Positions 46,873 to 60,083 of a DNA stretch of 64,000 nucleotides are shown piece after piece (within the stretch, counting starts at the first letter, position 1; each line of letters begins with the position of its first letter). The stretch covers positions 20,853,319-20,917,318 of the forward strand of contig NC_067206.1 of the NCBI RefSeq assembly GCF_026262505.1, written 5' to 3'. A model generated the notes under the pieces. The model worked only from the letters and a program-made list of their open reading frames with translations. It was not told the DNA's origin and ran no database searches. Origin of the DNA: Trichomonas vaginalis G3. Taxonomy: Eukaryota; Parabasalia; Trichomonadida; Trichomonadidae. Position numbers and translations under genes: made by a program.

Positions 46873-48867
46873 ATCAAGCACTGATAGTTATTGTAACAAA
46901 TATTTCGAATTATTTAGATTATTATCCTCCAAATACAAAAATTCTCAGCAAAGGGATGAAATTGAGTCAATTTAATGGAGCAAAACGAAGTGAGGTGAAA
47001 TTCACCACTTTGACACCTCGTATTTTTCAGATATATCGATTAATATTGAGTTTTATTGGGATGGAAAACATACTGAAAAACCTGCAATATCAACACCTTT
47101 TTATATAATATTGAATAAATAAAAATTTGTTTTTATTTTCCAAAAAGATATATGATACATTTTTATTATACAGGTTAAAAACTGTCTAGCTTTTGCTTTT
47201 AGTGCTCGACCAGAGGCATACATTGAAAATACAATCCTCTCCATGGTTTTTGTGTAGGATCTGATCTTCTCAAAACGATGATATTGACTATTATTATATG
47301 AATTGAATGTATTTATGAATATTTCGAAATTTTAATATAAATAATTTATTAAAAATAAAAATTGAACGTAAGTACAAAAAATATAATTTGAAAGCAAATT
47401 AAAAATTAACGATACGATAATTTGGAACTTTTACCTTTTGCCAATAAATATAAAAATAAAATTTTGGGAATTGGAACTTAAGAGTAGAGAGACCTTTGTT
47501 GATATGTATGAGGCTATGTATTTATGTGTAGATCTGAGTAAGCTTGGTTATCATATAGCGGTTTCTGATGAAATTGAGAACCTCGGAGACCCAAGACCTT
47601 TGTTGATATGTATGAGGCTATGTATTTGTGCGTAGTCATTAAACCCATTCTTGCAAATTAGAATATTATTTTATTTGTTATATTGAGCTTTCTTCCTGAT
47701 AATTTGCATATCTTCAAAATAAAAAGTAAAATCAGTTGTTTTTTCATTAATCTTAATTCTTCGCATTATATTTCTTTTTTTTGAAAAATCTTACTGTTTG
47801 GGGAAATTCTCTTTGCGAAATCTGTTGGCCTGAGGATTATCTGGTTGAATAAAAATATGTTCAATTCCCCTTTCGCATAATAATTAATGAAATTGTGTTT
47901 TATTTTCGAGAGTGTGCAAAACGTTCCCACTTCTTGAGAGGTACGTTTTGCAAATTTTTTTCTTTCATACATAGAAGATTTTTGGAAGATGATTGATCTC
48001 TACATGATATTATATCATATTTCTACATTGAGTCCTTAACAATATTAAATTGCAGGGTTTTCAAATCAAAAAACTAACTTTCGCTCTTTCAGGTCAAATC
48101 AGCAAGGCTCTTCTATATAGGTGTTGGATATATTATCAAACTGAAATGAAACTTTCCAGAGATGTCCATAAAATTATTTTGCAAAACATCCCTCTCAAAA
48201 AGTGGGAACGTTTTTGCAATTTTTCTTTATTTTTTGTACCATTATCGGTCCATAGAGCGAAATGGGGACCAGGTATTGTGCTTAATGCACGTTTGAGTAC
48301 ATTTGTTGTATACTCTGCAGTTTTCTGAGAAAAAGATTATGAGTGATCTCGTTTTTTCTTAAAGTCATTTTTTTCTTATCAAAAAAAATTAAAATTACGT
48401 AAAACTATGACAAAATTACGTAATTCACAATTTTAATGCTGAAAAATAGGAATATAAGCTTATAATACTACAGGTAGATTGAGCATCGATGCGCGCTAAT
48501 GCCAACATGATTAATTTGAGTCGGTTTTATATATTATTGGAAATTAATCACAAATTGTCCATGAATATAAGTTATATTCTTCGATATTATGAGTTAATGA
48601 AGGCTACAATATTTGTAATCATGATTGGCTAGTTAAAATCTATTAGAATAAAAGAAATTGTAATTTAATAATATTGAATTGACATTTTAAATAATTTGAG
48701 GTCTAATCCATTATGAGTATGGTTATTACAGGTCACTTATTATTATTCTTTGATATACAAAGAGTTAAAACGATTTGGTAATGAGATATTGTAGAAAATA
48801 AAAATAACTGTAATCTATTGAAACTGATAAAAAAAATTAAATCCATTTATTTTTTATTCATATGTTA

Positions 48868-49215
48868 TTATTGATGAGAATTAGATTCATTTAAAATTGA
48901 ATACATATTTTTGAGAGAGTCAAAAATTTCAGGATCGATTTCATCTTCGCATTCATCCAAATATATTCTAAGCTCGGAATTTTCAAATGCATTCAAAATA
49001 TTGGCAAAGTTTTCTTTACAAGAAGAGTTAAATAAAATTTCTTGTAAACAATTAATAATAAATTTTGGGTTAAATTCAACAAAATCCGAAAGAATTTCAA
49101 ACACCTTTTCAAATTTGTCATTAAATATCGAAAGGGATATTGAATCTTTTATGATAATAGCGATGAGGATATTTATCAAAATTTCCTTATTTTTGAAGAG
49201 TGCGGGATAAATTTG
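48868..49215 (-). pseudogene. Armadillo-like fragment, copy 7
   Basis: Same peptide and truncation point as 219-566. Confidence 0.4.
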
Positions 49216-49326
49216 TCAAGTGTCACTTTTCAATAACCTTAAATTACGCTGTTCTAATTTTTTAAAAAATAACCTTAAATTATATTTGAAGAAATTATGT
49301 CTATGATATATGTTTTATTCTAGAAT

Positions 49327-50323
49327 CTTGGAGTTTTCATGCACTACACAAGAGCTCCAAGGTTCCAAGAGTGAATGCTCAATAGCAATTATAGAGATGT
49401 ACCTTTTCAAAATGACTTTTACTGATTAAATTTAATCAATAGAAGACATTTTGAAAAGGTACCTCTACAATTAGATATACAAGAGATTCAAAGCTTCATT
49501 TCAGATAGATTTGAAACTTTGAAACTCTTGGTAGATTTTGAGTGAATGCTGACAATCATCTTTGAGAAGGTTTTCTTAAAGAAAACCTTCTCAAAGAGGT
49601 TTCTCAGGAGCCCTGAGGCTCCCTTTCGTAATGATTGGGAGCCTTGGGGCTCCTGAGACGAAGAATGGCTTCGCCGAATCTTTGATCAGCAGAGGCCAAA
49701 TGAAAAGGCCTCTACTGATGGATTCTCAGGAGCCCTGAGGCTCCCTTTCGTAATGATTGGGAGCCTTGGGGCTCCTGAGACGAAGAATGGCTTCGCCGAA
49801 TCTTTGATCAGCAGAGGCCAAATGAAAAGGCCTCTGCTGATGGATTCTCAGGAGCCCTGAGGCTCCCTTTCGTAATGATTGGGAGCCTTGGGGCTCCTGA
49901 GACGAAGAATGGCTTCGCCGAATCTTTGATCAGCAGAGGCCAAATGAAAAGGCCTCTGCTGATGGATTCTCAGGAGCCCTGAGGCTCCCTTTCGTAATGA
50001 TTGGGAGCCTTGGGGCTCCTGCAGCAGAGTATCGCTCCGCTCCATTAATTTTTTTTAAAAAAAAGTGCCGTGTGGCAAATTTGTCCTGTTCCCTCTCCTA
50101 ACACATAACTCCACAACTACCCAAGTACTATATTGCCACTCCTTCCCGCATTGCATTTGAGAAACATTAAAAGTGGCGACAAGTGCACTTGCCATGGCAT
50201 ATTGTTGCGCGTATATACTACTTCTAATGAAAGAAGCAGTATATACGCGCAATTCGAGTGAGATTGCAGCAGAAAGTCGAGAAGAGAGCCCTTTCTTAAG
50301 GTTAGGACTCCCTTCTCGACTTT
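49327..50323. other. Hairpin-dense tract, unit 7
   Basis: Same hairpin series as 678-2040, with the 3.4-copy minisatellite. Confidence 0.85.
49605..50021. repeat. 122-bp minisatellite, 3.4 copies (unit 7)
   Basis: Order A,G,G at the variable stem base. Confidence 0.97.
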
Positions 50324-50366
50324 ATTATACAATGAAATATAAATCATAGTATATTTTTGTCACTTT

Positions 50367-50573
50367 TCACATCGTATTACCCCGATAGAAACAAAACAAA
50401 ACGACTTTCTTGATATATCAATAAATGGCACGGATAATTTATTGGATGCATTGGAAAAATATTTTAATACATATCCTATTGAGCAAAATCGATTTCAAAA
50501 AGATGAAATATTAGAATGGCCCAAGTATTTAATCATACAATTAAACTTTCGTAAGACGAAATGGTGGAAGTGA
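50367..50573 (+). pseudogene. USP fragment, unit 7
   Basis: Same broken frame as 2084-2290. Confidence 0.62.
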
Positions 50574-50776
50574 AGTGATGTTGAAACCTTGATATTTCCT
50601 CGAAATTTCTACAAAACATATATTAGACATAAAGCATATATCTTATTTTATTAAGAATGTTGAATAATAATATTATTAAATATTAAGCTTTAAAAAAGCT
50701 AATTAAATTCAAAAATGAATATATATTATTATTGGATAAATATTAATCAGAACAAATGATTTTTTTATTAATGCTA

Positions 50777-53196
50777 TGTAATAAACAGAAATTCATCAAA
50801 AGTGACAGCTCTCAATTTTTGACATTTGTAAATTCTAAATTGAATGAGAAAAATGAAATAACACTAAGCATAATACAATATTCTAGATTTAATTATAATT
50901 AGGAAAAAGTTAGTTTTGAGAGTACTTTTCATAGGCATATAGAATGAAATCTTCTGAAAAATAATATCACATAAACTCATATTATTTTCTAATATATAAC
51001 TATTTTATATAAAAATCAAATTCAATGATCTTAAAAGCGAAGGATAAACCTCAAAATTTACGAATATAATGAGTGGGAATATAATGCTTATCTATCATAA
51101 AACCATATGAAATATCAATTTTTGCTTTACGCCTAATTTTTGACGACAATTAGCAAAAAATGTTAAATGTTAACACTCAGTCCATTTGAATATGAAAAAT
51201 AAAATTGACTTTGATTAAATGTTTTTATTTATCATGCAATTCTTCTTGCGACCAAAGATTTGAATAAAAGTTCAAAAAATAAGATAGCTTAAAAAATAAT
51301 ATACGGTAGTGTTTACTAATAGATGAATAGTATATAAATTCTATTAAAATGGATTTGATCCAAAAAAATATATAAAATTTGATCATAAATAAAATCGTTT
51401 TAAATTACTTCTTCATTTAAATTATAACAATTATTTTTGATTTTTATTTATCATCCACATTCAAATTTGAATCTTATCACAAAAGAAGGACCACTTTTAT
51501 GACTACTGCCAAATCTATAAACAGAGAATGGCTATTTGAAGCTAAAAGAAGAATAGAAGAAGGTGAATATTACAAAAGTGTGGGAAAGGAAGTTGAATTG
51601 GAAAATGGTAAAATTAAATTGAATGTTGCCGAAAATACAATAAGAAGAGCATTTCAACTTCAAGAAATCGAATTACCAAAAGTTAGTCGCGGCAGAAAAC
51701 CAAATCCACCAACATTTGAACAAAAACAATTAATTAATTCTTGTGTTTCACAATATAAAGGAGGAATTTCAAAAACTTATTTATTGATTAAAAGGTTTCA
51801 AAATATTGTTCAAAATCCCGATTGTGAGAAAGAAAAAGAAGAAATTGCAAAAGAATTTGAAAATATAGAAGATTTGACAAAAGATCAAATTTTTGACAAT
51901 TTACAAAAAATAAAGCCTCATCAAGTGGAAAAATTTATGATGGAATCAGGTTTATCTTCAAAAAGAGATTACAAACCAGCAGATCCACCTACCAAATATC
52001 GTGCCATATCAAAGAATTTGATATGGCACTGCGATATTCATTACCTTCACGGTAATGTTTCTTTTCCATTCTTTGCCATATTGAATGATATGACACGTAA
52101 AGTTCTCAAAACTAAATTATTGAAAAACAAGTCTTCCAACTCAACAGCGAATATTTTAAGAAAACTTTTAGAGGAGTTTATCCCTTACTGCATCTGGACC
52201 GATAACGGCGGTGAAAACCGCGGTGAATTCGGCCAGGTTATGCAGGAAAACGGAATAGTTTGGAAGCACACCTTGCCGTATATGCCAAGACAGAACGGCA
52301 AGGTGGAGCGCCTGTGGCCAAGCTTAGAAAAGTTTTTGCCAGACGAGTTGGATGATATTCAACAAATCAAGGACTCAGTTCAGCAGTTCATTGAAAAATA
52401 CAACAATACACCACATTTATCTCTCGATATTAATCCAAAAACGAATAGTAATTACACTCCTAACGAATTATTCGAAGTTTCAAAATTTTGGTACGAGCCA
52501 GAAATGCAAAAATGGGAGTTATATATCAAAGAGGAATGGGTTTTAGCAAAATTTGAATAATTACATCATTTTAAATGACTTCTAAACAATTTTATTTATG
52601 ATCAAATTTTATATATCTTTTTGGATCAAATCCATTTTAATAGAATTTATATACTATTCATCTATTAGTAAACACTACCGTATATTATTTTTAAGCTATC
52701 TTATTTTTTGAAATTTTATTCAAATCTTTGGTCGCAAGAAGAATTGCATGATAAATAAAAACATTTAATCAAAGTCAATTTTATTTTTCATATTCAAATG
52801 GACTGAGTGTTAACATTTAACATTTTTTGCTAATTGTCGTCAAAAATTAGGCGTAAAGCAAAAATTGATATTTCATATGGTTTTATGATAGATAAGCATT
52901 ATATTCCCACTCATTATATTCGTAAATTTTGAGGTTTATCCTTCGCTTTTAAGATCATTGAATTTGATTTTTATATAAAATAGTTATATATTAGAAAATA
53001 ATATGAGTTTATGTGATATTATTTTTCAGAAGATTTTGTGTTCTTCTTCAAAATTTTATTTTTTATTAAAAAGAATCTTTACAAAATATACATTTACTTT
53101 AATTAATATTTAAAAACGTGCTCTATCAAAAGTTCCAAAAATTCAATATTATAGCTTTTCTGAGGTGTCACTTTTGATGAATTTCTGTTTTCAACA
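50777..53196 (+). mobile_element. Integrase-type transposon, unit 7
   Basis: Same 2,420 bp and tips. A at 53083. Confidence 0.9.
51499..52560 (+). CDS. DDE integrase-type transposase, unit 7
   Basis: Identical protein, complete. Last full copy before gap 2. Confidence 0.93.
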   Translation: MTTAKSINREWLFEAKRRIEEGEYYKSVGKEVELENGKIKLNVAENTIRRAFQLQEIELPKVSRGRKPNPPTFEQKQLINSCVSQYKGGISKTYLLIKRFQNIVQNPDCEKEKEEIAKEFENIEDLTKDQIFDNLQKIKPHQVEKFMMESGLSSKRDYKPADPPTKYRAISKNLIWHCDIHYLHGNVSFPFFAILNDMTRKVLKTKLLKNKSSNSTANILRKLLEEFIPYCIWTDNGGENRGEFGQVMQENGIVWKHTLPYMPRQNGKVERLWPSLEKFLPDELDDIQQIKDSVQQFIEKYNNTPHLSLDINPKTNSNYTPNELFEVSKFWYEPEMQKWELYIKEEWVLAKFE

Positions 53197-54025
53197 CTAG
53201 ACAAAAACAATTATATTAGATGCACATGATTAACATCTCTTGGTCTGATGATGTTTTTCAATTAAAAGATTATTATATACAGTTGAATTTACAAAATTCT
53301 TAATTCATAATTGCATGGCACAAGAGAGGTATGATCTGCTTATATGTTAATGATAGATATACCATATTATTTCCATTACTATAAATAACTTAAAGAAATA
53401 TATCTTCTAAGTGTATTTTTTGTTCAATTTTGTTTGAAAAAAAAATTAAAACGCATTTCTTATCTTGTTTAGCTTTGATAAGTTGGATTAAATAATATTA
53501 CTAAATACAAATCATGATAACAATTATATATCCATGCTAAATGCCTGAAGATCTGGTGAAAATATTGAGATATGCCTCACTTCCATCATTTCGTCTTACC
53601 ACATAAAAATATGTGATTTTTAAAACAAGTTAGCTGATATGCTTTTAACAAAACCGAATCAAAAGTATTCAAAAAAATCTGAAATTGTAAAATATCTTAA
53701 TCAAAAATAAAGGGTTGATCTTCATTTTCGGGATTTCAAAAAAATTTGGAATTTCACCTCCCAAACACACAGATTGTCCAGTTCATTGGCATAGAGAATA
53801 TCCGATTTCCAGTGTTTTACTCTGAATCTTATTAGTTAAATACCGAATTTCGAACATAAATTCATCAAAATCGAATAAAGAGACTACCAAAAACGACACA
53901 AATATAATCAAGTCACAATCATTTAACAGGAACTCCTTAAATGAAGATTTTTACAATTTTAATCTCTATATTTTAGAAAAAAATATGCTCAGTCACAAAC
54001 ACAATTACTATGTTATGGAACAAGG

Positions 54026-54125
54026 NNNNNNNNNNNNNNNNNNNNNNNNNNNNNNNNNNNNNNNNNNNNNNNNNNNNNNNNNNNNNNNNNNNNNNNNNNN
54101 NNNNNNNNNNNNNNNNNNNNNNNNN
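54026..54125. other. Assembly gap 2 (100 N)
   Basis: Exactly 100 N. The left side ends at unit position 5742. The right side restarts at unit position 3410, inside the transposase gene, so the unit steps backwards across the gap. A 1-bp deletion lies within the first 15 bases after the gap. Confidence 0.99.
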
Positions 54126-54992
54126 CAGAAAACCAAATCACCAACATTTGAACAAAAACAATTAATTAATTCTTGTGTTTCACAATATAAAGGAGGAATT
54201 TCAAAAACTTATTTATTGATTAAAAGGTTTCAAAATATTGTTCAAAATCCCGATTGTGAGAAAGAAAAAGAAGAAATTGCAAAAGAATTTGAAAATATAG
54301 AAGATTTGACAAAAGATCAAATTTTTGACAATTTACAAAAAATAAAGCCTCATCAAGTGGAAAAATTTATGATGGAATCAGGTTTATCTTCAAAAAGAGA
54401 TTACAAACCAGCAGATCCACCTACCAAATATCGTGCCATATCAAAGAATTTGATATGGCACTGCGATATTCATTACCTTCACGGTAATGTTTCTTTTCCA
54501 TTCTTTGCCATATTGAATGATATGACACGTAAAGTTCTCAAAACTAAATTATTGAAAAACAAGTCTTCCAACTCAACAGCGAATATTTTAAGAAAACTTT
54601 TAGAGGAGTTTATCCCTTACTGCATCTGGACCGATAACGGCGGTGAAAACCGCGGTGAATTCGGCCAGGTTATGCAGGAAAACGGAATAGTTTGGAAGCA
54701 CACCTTGCCGTATATGCCAAGACAGAACGGCAAGGTGGAGCGCCTGTGGCCAAGCTTAGAAAAGTTTTTGCCAGACGAGTTGGATGATATTCAACAAATC
54801 AAGGACTCAGTTCAGCAGTTCATTGAAAAATACAACAATACACCACATTTATCTCTCGATATTAATCCAAAAACGAATAGTAATTACACTCCTAACGAAT
54901 TATTCGAAGTTTCAAAATTTTGGTACGAGCCAGAAATGCAAAAATGGGAGTTATATATCAAAGAGGAATGGGTTTTAGCAAAATTTGAATAA
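54126..54992 (+). CDS. DDE integrase-type transposase, 5' end lost in gap 2
   Basis: Starts at the codons for the AT-hook-like linker (residue 65 or so) and keeps all three catalytic residues and the normal C-terminus. One C is missing at about 54139-54141, 13-15 bases inside the contig, which shifts the first few codons. The position at a contig edge suggests a sequence error. The open frame that seems to start at 53985 only bridges the N run and is not a fusion. Confidence 0.85.
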   Translation, partial: QKTKSPTFEQKQLINSCVSQYKGGISKTYLLIKRFQNIVQNPDCEKEKEEIAKEFENIEDLTKDQIFDNLQKIKPHQVEKFMMESGLSSKRDYKPADPPTKYRAISKNLIWHCDIHYLHGNVSFPFFAILNDMTRKVLKTKLLKNKSSNSTANILRKLLEEFIPYCIWTDNGGENRGEFGQVMQENGIVWKHTLPYMPRQNGKVERLWPSLEKFLPDELDDIQQIKDSVQQFIEKYNNTPHLSLDINPKTNSNYTPNELFEVSKFWYEPEMQKWELYIKEEWVLAKFE

Positions 54993-55628
54993 TTACATCA
55001 TTTTAAATGACTTCTAAACAATTTTATTTATGATCAAATTTTATATATCTTTTTGGATCAAATCCATTTTAATAGAATTTATATACTATTCATCTATTAG
55101 TAAACACTACCGTATATTATTTTTAAGCTATCTTATTTTTTGAAATTTTATTCAAATCTTTGGTCGCAAGAAGAATTGCATGATAAATAAAAACATTTAA
55201 TCAAAGTCAATTTTATTTTTCATATTCAAATGGACTGAGTGTTAACATTTAACATTTTTTGCTAATTGTCGTCAAAAATTAGGCGTAAAGCAAAAATTGA
55301 TATTTCATATGGTTTTATGATAGATAAGCATTATATTCCCACTCATTATATTCGTAAATTTTGAGGTTTATCCTTCGCTTTTAAGATCATTGAATTTGAT
55401 TTTTATATAAAATAGTTATATATTAGAAAATAATATGAGTTTATGTGATATTATTTTTCAGAAGATTTTGTGTTCTTCTTCAAAATTTTATTTTTTATTA
55501 AAAAGAATCTTTACGAAATATACATTTACTTTAATTAATATTTAAAAACGTGCTCTATCAAAAGTTCCAAAAATTCAATATTATAGCTTTTCTGAGGTGT
55601 CACTTTTGATGAATTTCTGTTTTCAACA
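54126..55628 (+). mobile_element. Integrase-type transposon, left part hidden by gap 2
   Basis: Only the last two thirds of the gene, the right arm and the right tip are present. G at 55515, so it is not a repeat of the A-type copy on the other side of the gap. Confidence 0.9.
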
Positions 55629-56750
55629 CTAGACAAAAACAATTATATTAGATGCACATGATTAACATCTCTTGGTCTGATGATGTTTTTCAATTAAAAG
55701 ATTATTATATACAGTTGAATTTACAAAATTCTTAATTCATAATTGCATGGCACAAGAGAGGTATGATCTGCTTATATGTTAATGATAGATATACCATATT
55801 ATTTCCATTACTATAAATAACTTAAAGAAATATATCTTCTAAGTGTATTTTTTGTTCAATTTTGTTTGAAAAAAAAATTAAAACGCATTTCTTATCTTGT
55901 TTAGCTTTGATAAGTTGGATTAAATAATATTACTAAATACAAATCATGATAACAATTATATATCCATGCTAAATGCCTGAAGATCTGGTGAAAATATTGA
56001 GATATGCCTCACTTCCATCATTTCGTCTTACCACATAAAAATATGTGATTTTTAAAACAAGTTAGCTGATATGCTTTTAACAAAACCGAATCAAAAGTAT
56101 TCAAAAAAATCTGAAATTGTAAAATATCTTAATCAAAAATAAAGGGTTGATCTTCATTTTCGGGATTTCAAAAAAATTTGGAATTTCACCTCCCAAACAC
56201 ACAGATTGTCCAGTTCATTGGCATAGAGAATATCCGATTTCCAGTGTTTTACTCTGAATCTTATTAGTTAAATACCGAATTTCGAACATAAATTCATCAA
56301 AATCGAATAAAGAGACTACCAAAAACGACACAAATATAATCAAGTCACAATCATTTAACAGGAACTCCTTAAATGAAGATTTTTACAATTTTAATCTCTA
56401 TATTTTAGAAAAAAATATGCTCAGTCACAAACACAATTACTATGTTATGGAACAAGGCATTGACACTCGAATCTCTGGCCAATTCGAGGAACATCCAAAA
56501 TTTCAATAATCTTATCCCACAGAATCCATAGCCCAAAAACTTTAATTTGCATAGTACATTTGAAGACGAATAATATTAGTCCAATTTTTTTTAACTTTGA
56601 AATTTTCAAAGATACAAAATTTATTACATTTAGAATTAATGCATTAATATATGCATTTGTTCCGTACCGAAAATGAACTTTACAAAAAGTGACATGAAAA
56701 GTCTTAATTACATTAAAGCCAAATGTAAACTTCATTGAGAAAAAGCAGTT

Positions 56751-58078
56751 TTGTCTCGTATTCAACGTAAAATCTTCAAAAGAAGACTAAACAAAAAGTG
56801 CTACACTGATAACAAAGATGAATTTCACATGGAACGCGATGATTCAATAACTGCAGAGTTGCGACATACAATTGCGGAAAATGTATGGACAACCACATGT
56901 AATGGTGGAGAACCATCGTATCTTTCAGAGGTCGAATTACTTGATTTTTATGGTGAAATCAATCAAAGAGCAAAAGGTCTTGCATGTGAAAAGGTAATCG
57001 AAGCTTATCAGATTGCCTACGAATTACTGGAGTATAGATACAGCAGAGCTTTATATCTAGCTGGCCTTGTTCATCCAGACGAATTTCCAACAAGAGGAAA
57101 AAGAATTGTTTACTTCGCTAGAAGTATATCTCCCCTCAAGATCATGGTTAAACAGAGTTTGCTCTGATCTCAACATTGAGATCAAAAGCTCAAAAGAAAA
57201 TGAGGAAAAACGAGCAAAGTACTGTAACACAGCAACAGTTGCTAACTTCTTACATTAATTTCAGTATACGGCAGGAATTGATCCATGGAATAAGTGGAGT
57301 ATTTATGAAACATCTCTGCTTCATCAAAGCGTTACAAAGTTATCTGCACTGAAAGCAACCCTCCTTTAACCAAAGAAGAGCATGAATTTGTGCTTGTTAC
57401 TAGTATCTTCCCATATAATTCTGAAGGATACCGGATGAAACCATTTATTATTGTTCCAGGAATATAAAATTGTTCACAGGAACTCCGCTCCGTGAGAGCA
57501 TTCCTTACAGGACAATCTTATGGATGGATGACAAAGAAGATATGGGATATCTTTAATTTAACTTTATTATCGAAATCCAGAGATATCGCTCAAGTCTTGA
57601 TGCTTCATCAGCAGCTCAGCATAATATCGTATTCGGTGATAATCATATCAGCCGAGTAAGTTATTTTACTTGCAAACTTTTGAGTCTCTTCAGAATTGAA
57701 CTCTTGACATTTCCAGCTTACTGCACAGTAGTTCTCCAGTTTATTTGATGTAGGATGTGCAGCATCTTTGAGATCAAAGAATAACAGGTTAAAATATGTT
57801 CCGCTTTACACATATGAGCAAGATAATTTATCAAATACCCCAAAAACCAAGGTTAAAAATTGTAAGAATTTTAATTGATGCTTGTGATTAAGTCAATGCA
57901 TCAGTATGGTATTCATCCGTGGAACCCAGATAAAGCCTTATCCAACGAATTAACAAACAAAACATCAAACGCAATACCAAATCCCACATATATATTTAAT
58001 TCTTCTTGCAAAAAATTAACATCTGACGCCGAATTACTTAAAATTGCGCAATTTGAAGCAATCAAATTCAAACATTAA
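56751..58078 (+). pseudogene. Pogo-type transposase pseudogene, third contig, extra indels
   Basis: Has the shared breaks plus private changes between about 57560 and 57850: a T lost from a T run, a rearranged GATGCT...CAGCAG stretch, a T gained near 57740 and an A gained near 57845. These close the 132-codon open stretch seen in the other units, including the frame around the second and third Asp. Either true divergence or base-calling errors. Confidence 0.82.
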
Positions 58079-60083
58079 ATCAAGCACTGATAGTTATTGT
58101 AACAAATATTTCGAATTATTTAGATTATTATCCTCCAAATACAAAAATTCTCAGCAAAGGGATGAAATTGAGTCAATTTAATGGAGCAAAACGAAGTGAG
58201 GTGAAATTCACCACTTTGACACCTCGTATTTTTCAGATATATCGATTAATATTGAGTTTTATTGGGATGGAAAACATACTGAAAAACCTGCAATATCAAC
58301 ACCTTTTTATATAATATTGAATAAATAAAAATTTGTTTTTATTTTCCAAAAAGATATATGATACATTTTTATTATACAGGTTAAAAACTGTCTAGCTTTT
58401 GCTTTTAGTGCTCGACCAGAGGCATACATTGAAAATACAATCCTCTCCATGGTTTTTGTGTAGGATCTGATCTTCTCAAAACGATGATATTGACTATTAT
58501 TATATGAATTGAATGTATTTATGAATATTTCGAAATTTTAATATAAATAATTTATTAAAAATAAAAATTGAACGTAAGTACAAAAAATATAATTTGAAAG
58601 CAAATTAAAAATTAACGATACGATAATTTGGAACTTTTACCTTTTGCCAATAAATATAAAAATAAAATTTTGGGAATTGGAACTTAAGAGTAGAGAGACC
58701 TTTGTTGATATGTATGAGGCTATGTATTTATGTGTAGATCTGAGTAAGCTTGGTTATCATATAGCGGTTTCTGATGAAATTGAGAACCTCGGAGACCCAA
58801 GACCTTTGTTGATATGTATGAGGCTATGTATTTGTGCGTAGTCATTAAACCCATTCTTGCAAATTAGAATATTATTTTATTTGTTATATTGAGCTTTCTT
58901 CCTGATAATTTGCATATCTTCAAAATCATTAAAGTAAGTAAAATCAGTTGTTTTTTCGGTGATTAATCTTAATTCTTCGCATTATATTTCTTTTTTTTGA
59001 AAAATCTTACTGTTTGGGGAAATTCTCTTTGCGAAATCTGTTGGCCTGAGGATTATCTGGTTGAATAAAAATATGTTCAATTCCCCTTTCGCATAATAAT
59101 TAATGAAATTGTGTTTTATTTTCGAGAGTGTGCAAAACGTTCCCACTTCTTGAGAGGTACGTTTTGCAAATTTTTTTCTTTCATACATAGAAGATTTTTG
59201 GAAGATGATTGATCTCTACATGATATTATATCATATTTCTACATTGAGTCCTTAACAATATTAAATTGCAGGGTTTTCAAATCAAAAAACTAACTTTCGC
59301 TCTTTCAGGTCAAATCAGCAAGGCTCTTCTATATAGGTGTTGGATATATTATCAAACTGAAATGAAACTTTCCAGAGATGTCCATAAAATTATTTTGCAA
59401 AACATCCCTCTCAAAAAGTGGGAACGTTTTTGCAATTTTTCTTTATTTTTTGTACCATTATCGGTCCATAGAGCGAAATGGGGACCAGGTATTGTGCTTA
59501 ATGCACGTTTGAGTACATTTGTTGTATACTCTGCAGTTTTCTGAGAAAAAGATTATGAGTGATCTCGTTTTTTCTTAAAGTCATTTTTTTCTTATCAAAA
59601 AAAATTAAAATTACGTAAAACTATGACAAAATTACGTAATTCACAATTTTAATGCTGAAAAATAGGAATATAAGCTTATAATACTACAGGTAGATTGAGC
59701 ATCGATGCGCGCTAATGCCAACATGATTAATTTGAGTCGGTTTTATATATTATTGGAAATTAATCACAAATTGTCCATGAATATAAGTTATATTCTTCGA
59801 TATTATGAGTTAATGAAGGCTACAATATTTGTAATCATGATTGGCTAGTTAAAATCTATTAGAATAAAAGAAATTGTAATTTAATAATATTGAATTGACA
59901 TTTTAAATAATTTGAGGTCTAATCCATTATGAGTATGGTTATTACAGGTCACTTATTATTATTCTTTGATATACAAAGAGTTAAAACGATTTGGTAATGA
60001 GATATTGTAGAAAATAAAAATAACTGTAATCTATTGAAACTGATAAAAAAAATTAAATCCATTTATTTTTTATTCATATGTTA

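Larger units (their letters stand above)
39877..48649 (+). repeat. Macrosatellite unit 6 (8,773 bp)
   Basis: Complete unit. Private small deletions near 47720-47750 explain why it is about 10 bp shorter than the canonical length. Confidence 0.95.
48650..59865 (+). repeat. Macrosatellite unit 7, two partial copies across an assembly gap
   Basis: 48650-54025 matches unit-1 positions 1-5742. After 100 N, 54126-59865 matches unit 1 from 3410 to its end. The span therefore holds two transposase regions and is not one real unit. At least one unit boundary must lie in the gap if the array is continuous. Confidence 0.9.

Noticed and set aside
53985-54992. 335-codon gene fused from MLSHKHNYYVMEQ to the transposase
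   Set aside because: The frame crosses the 100 N of gap 2; the join is an artefact.
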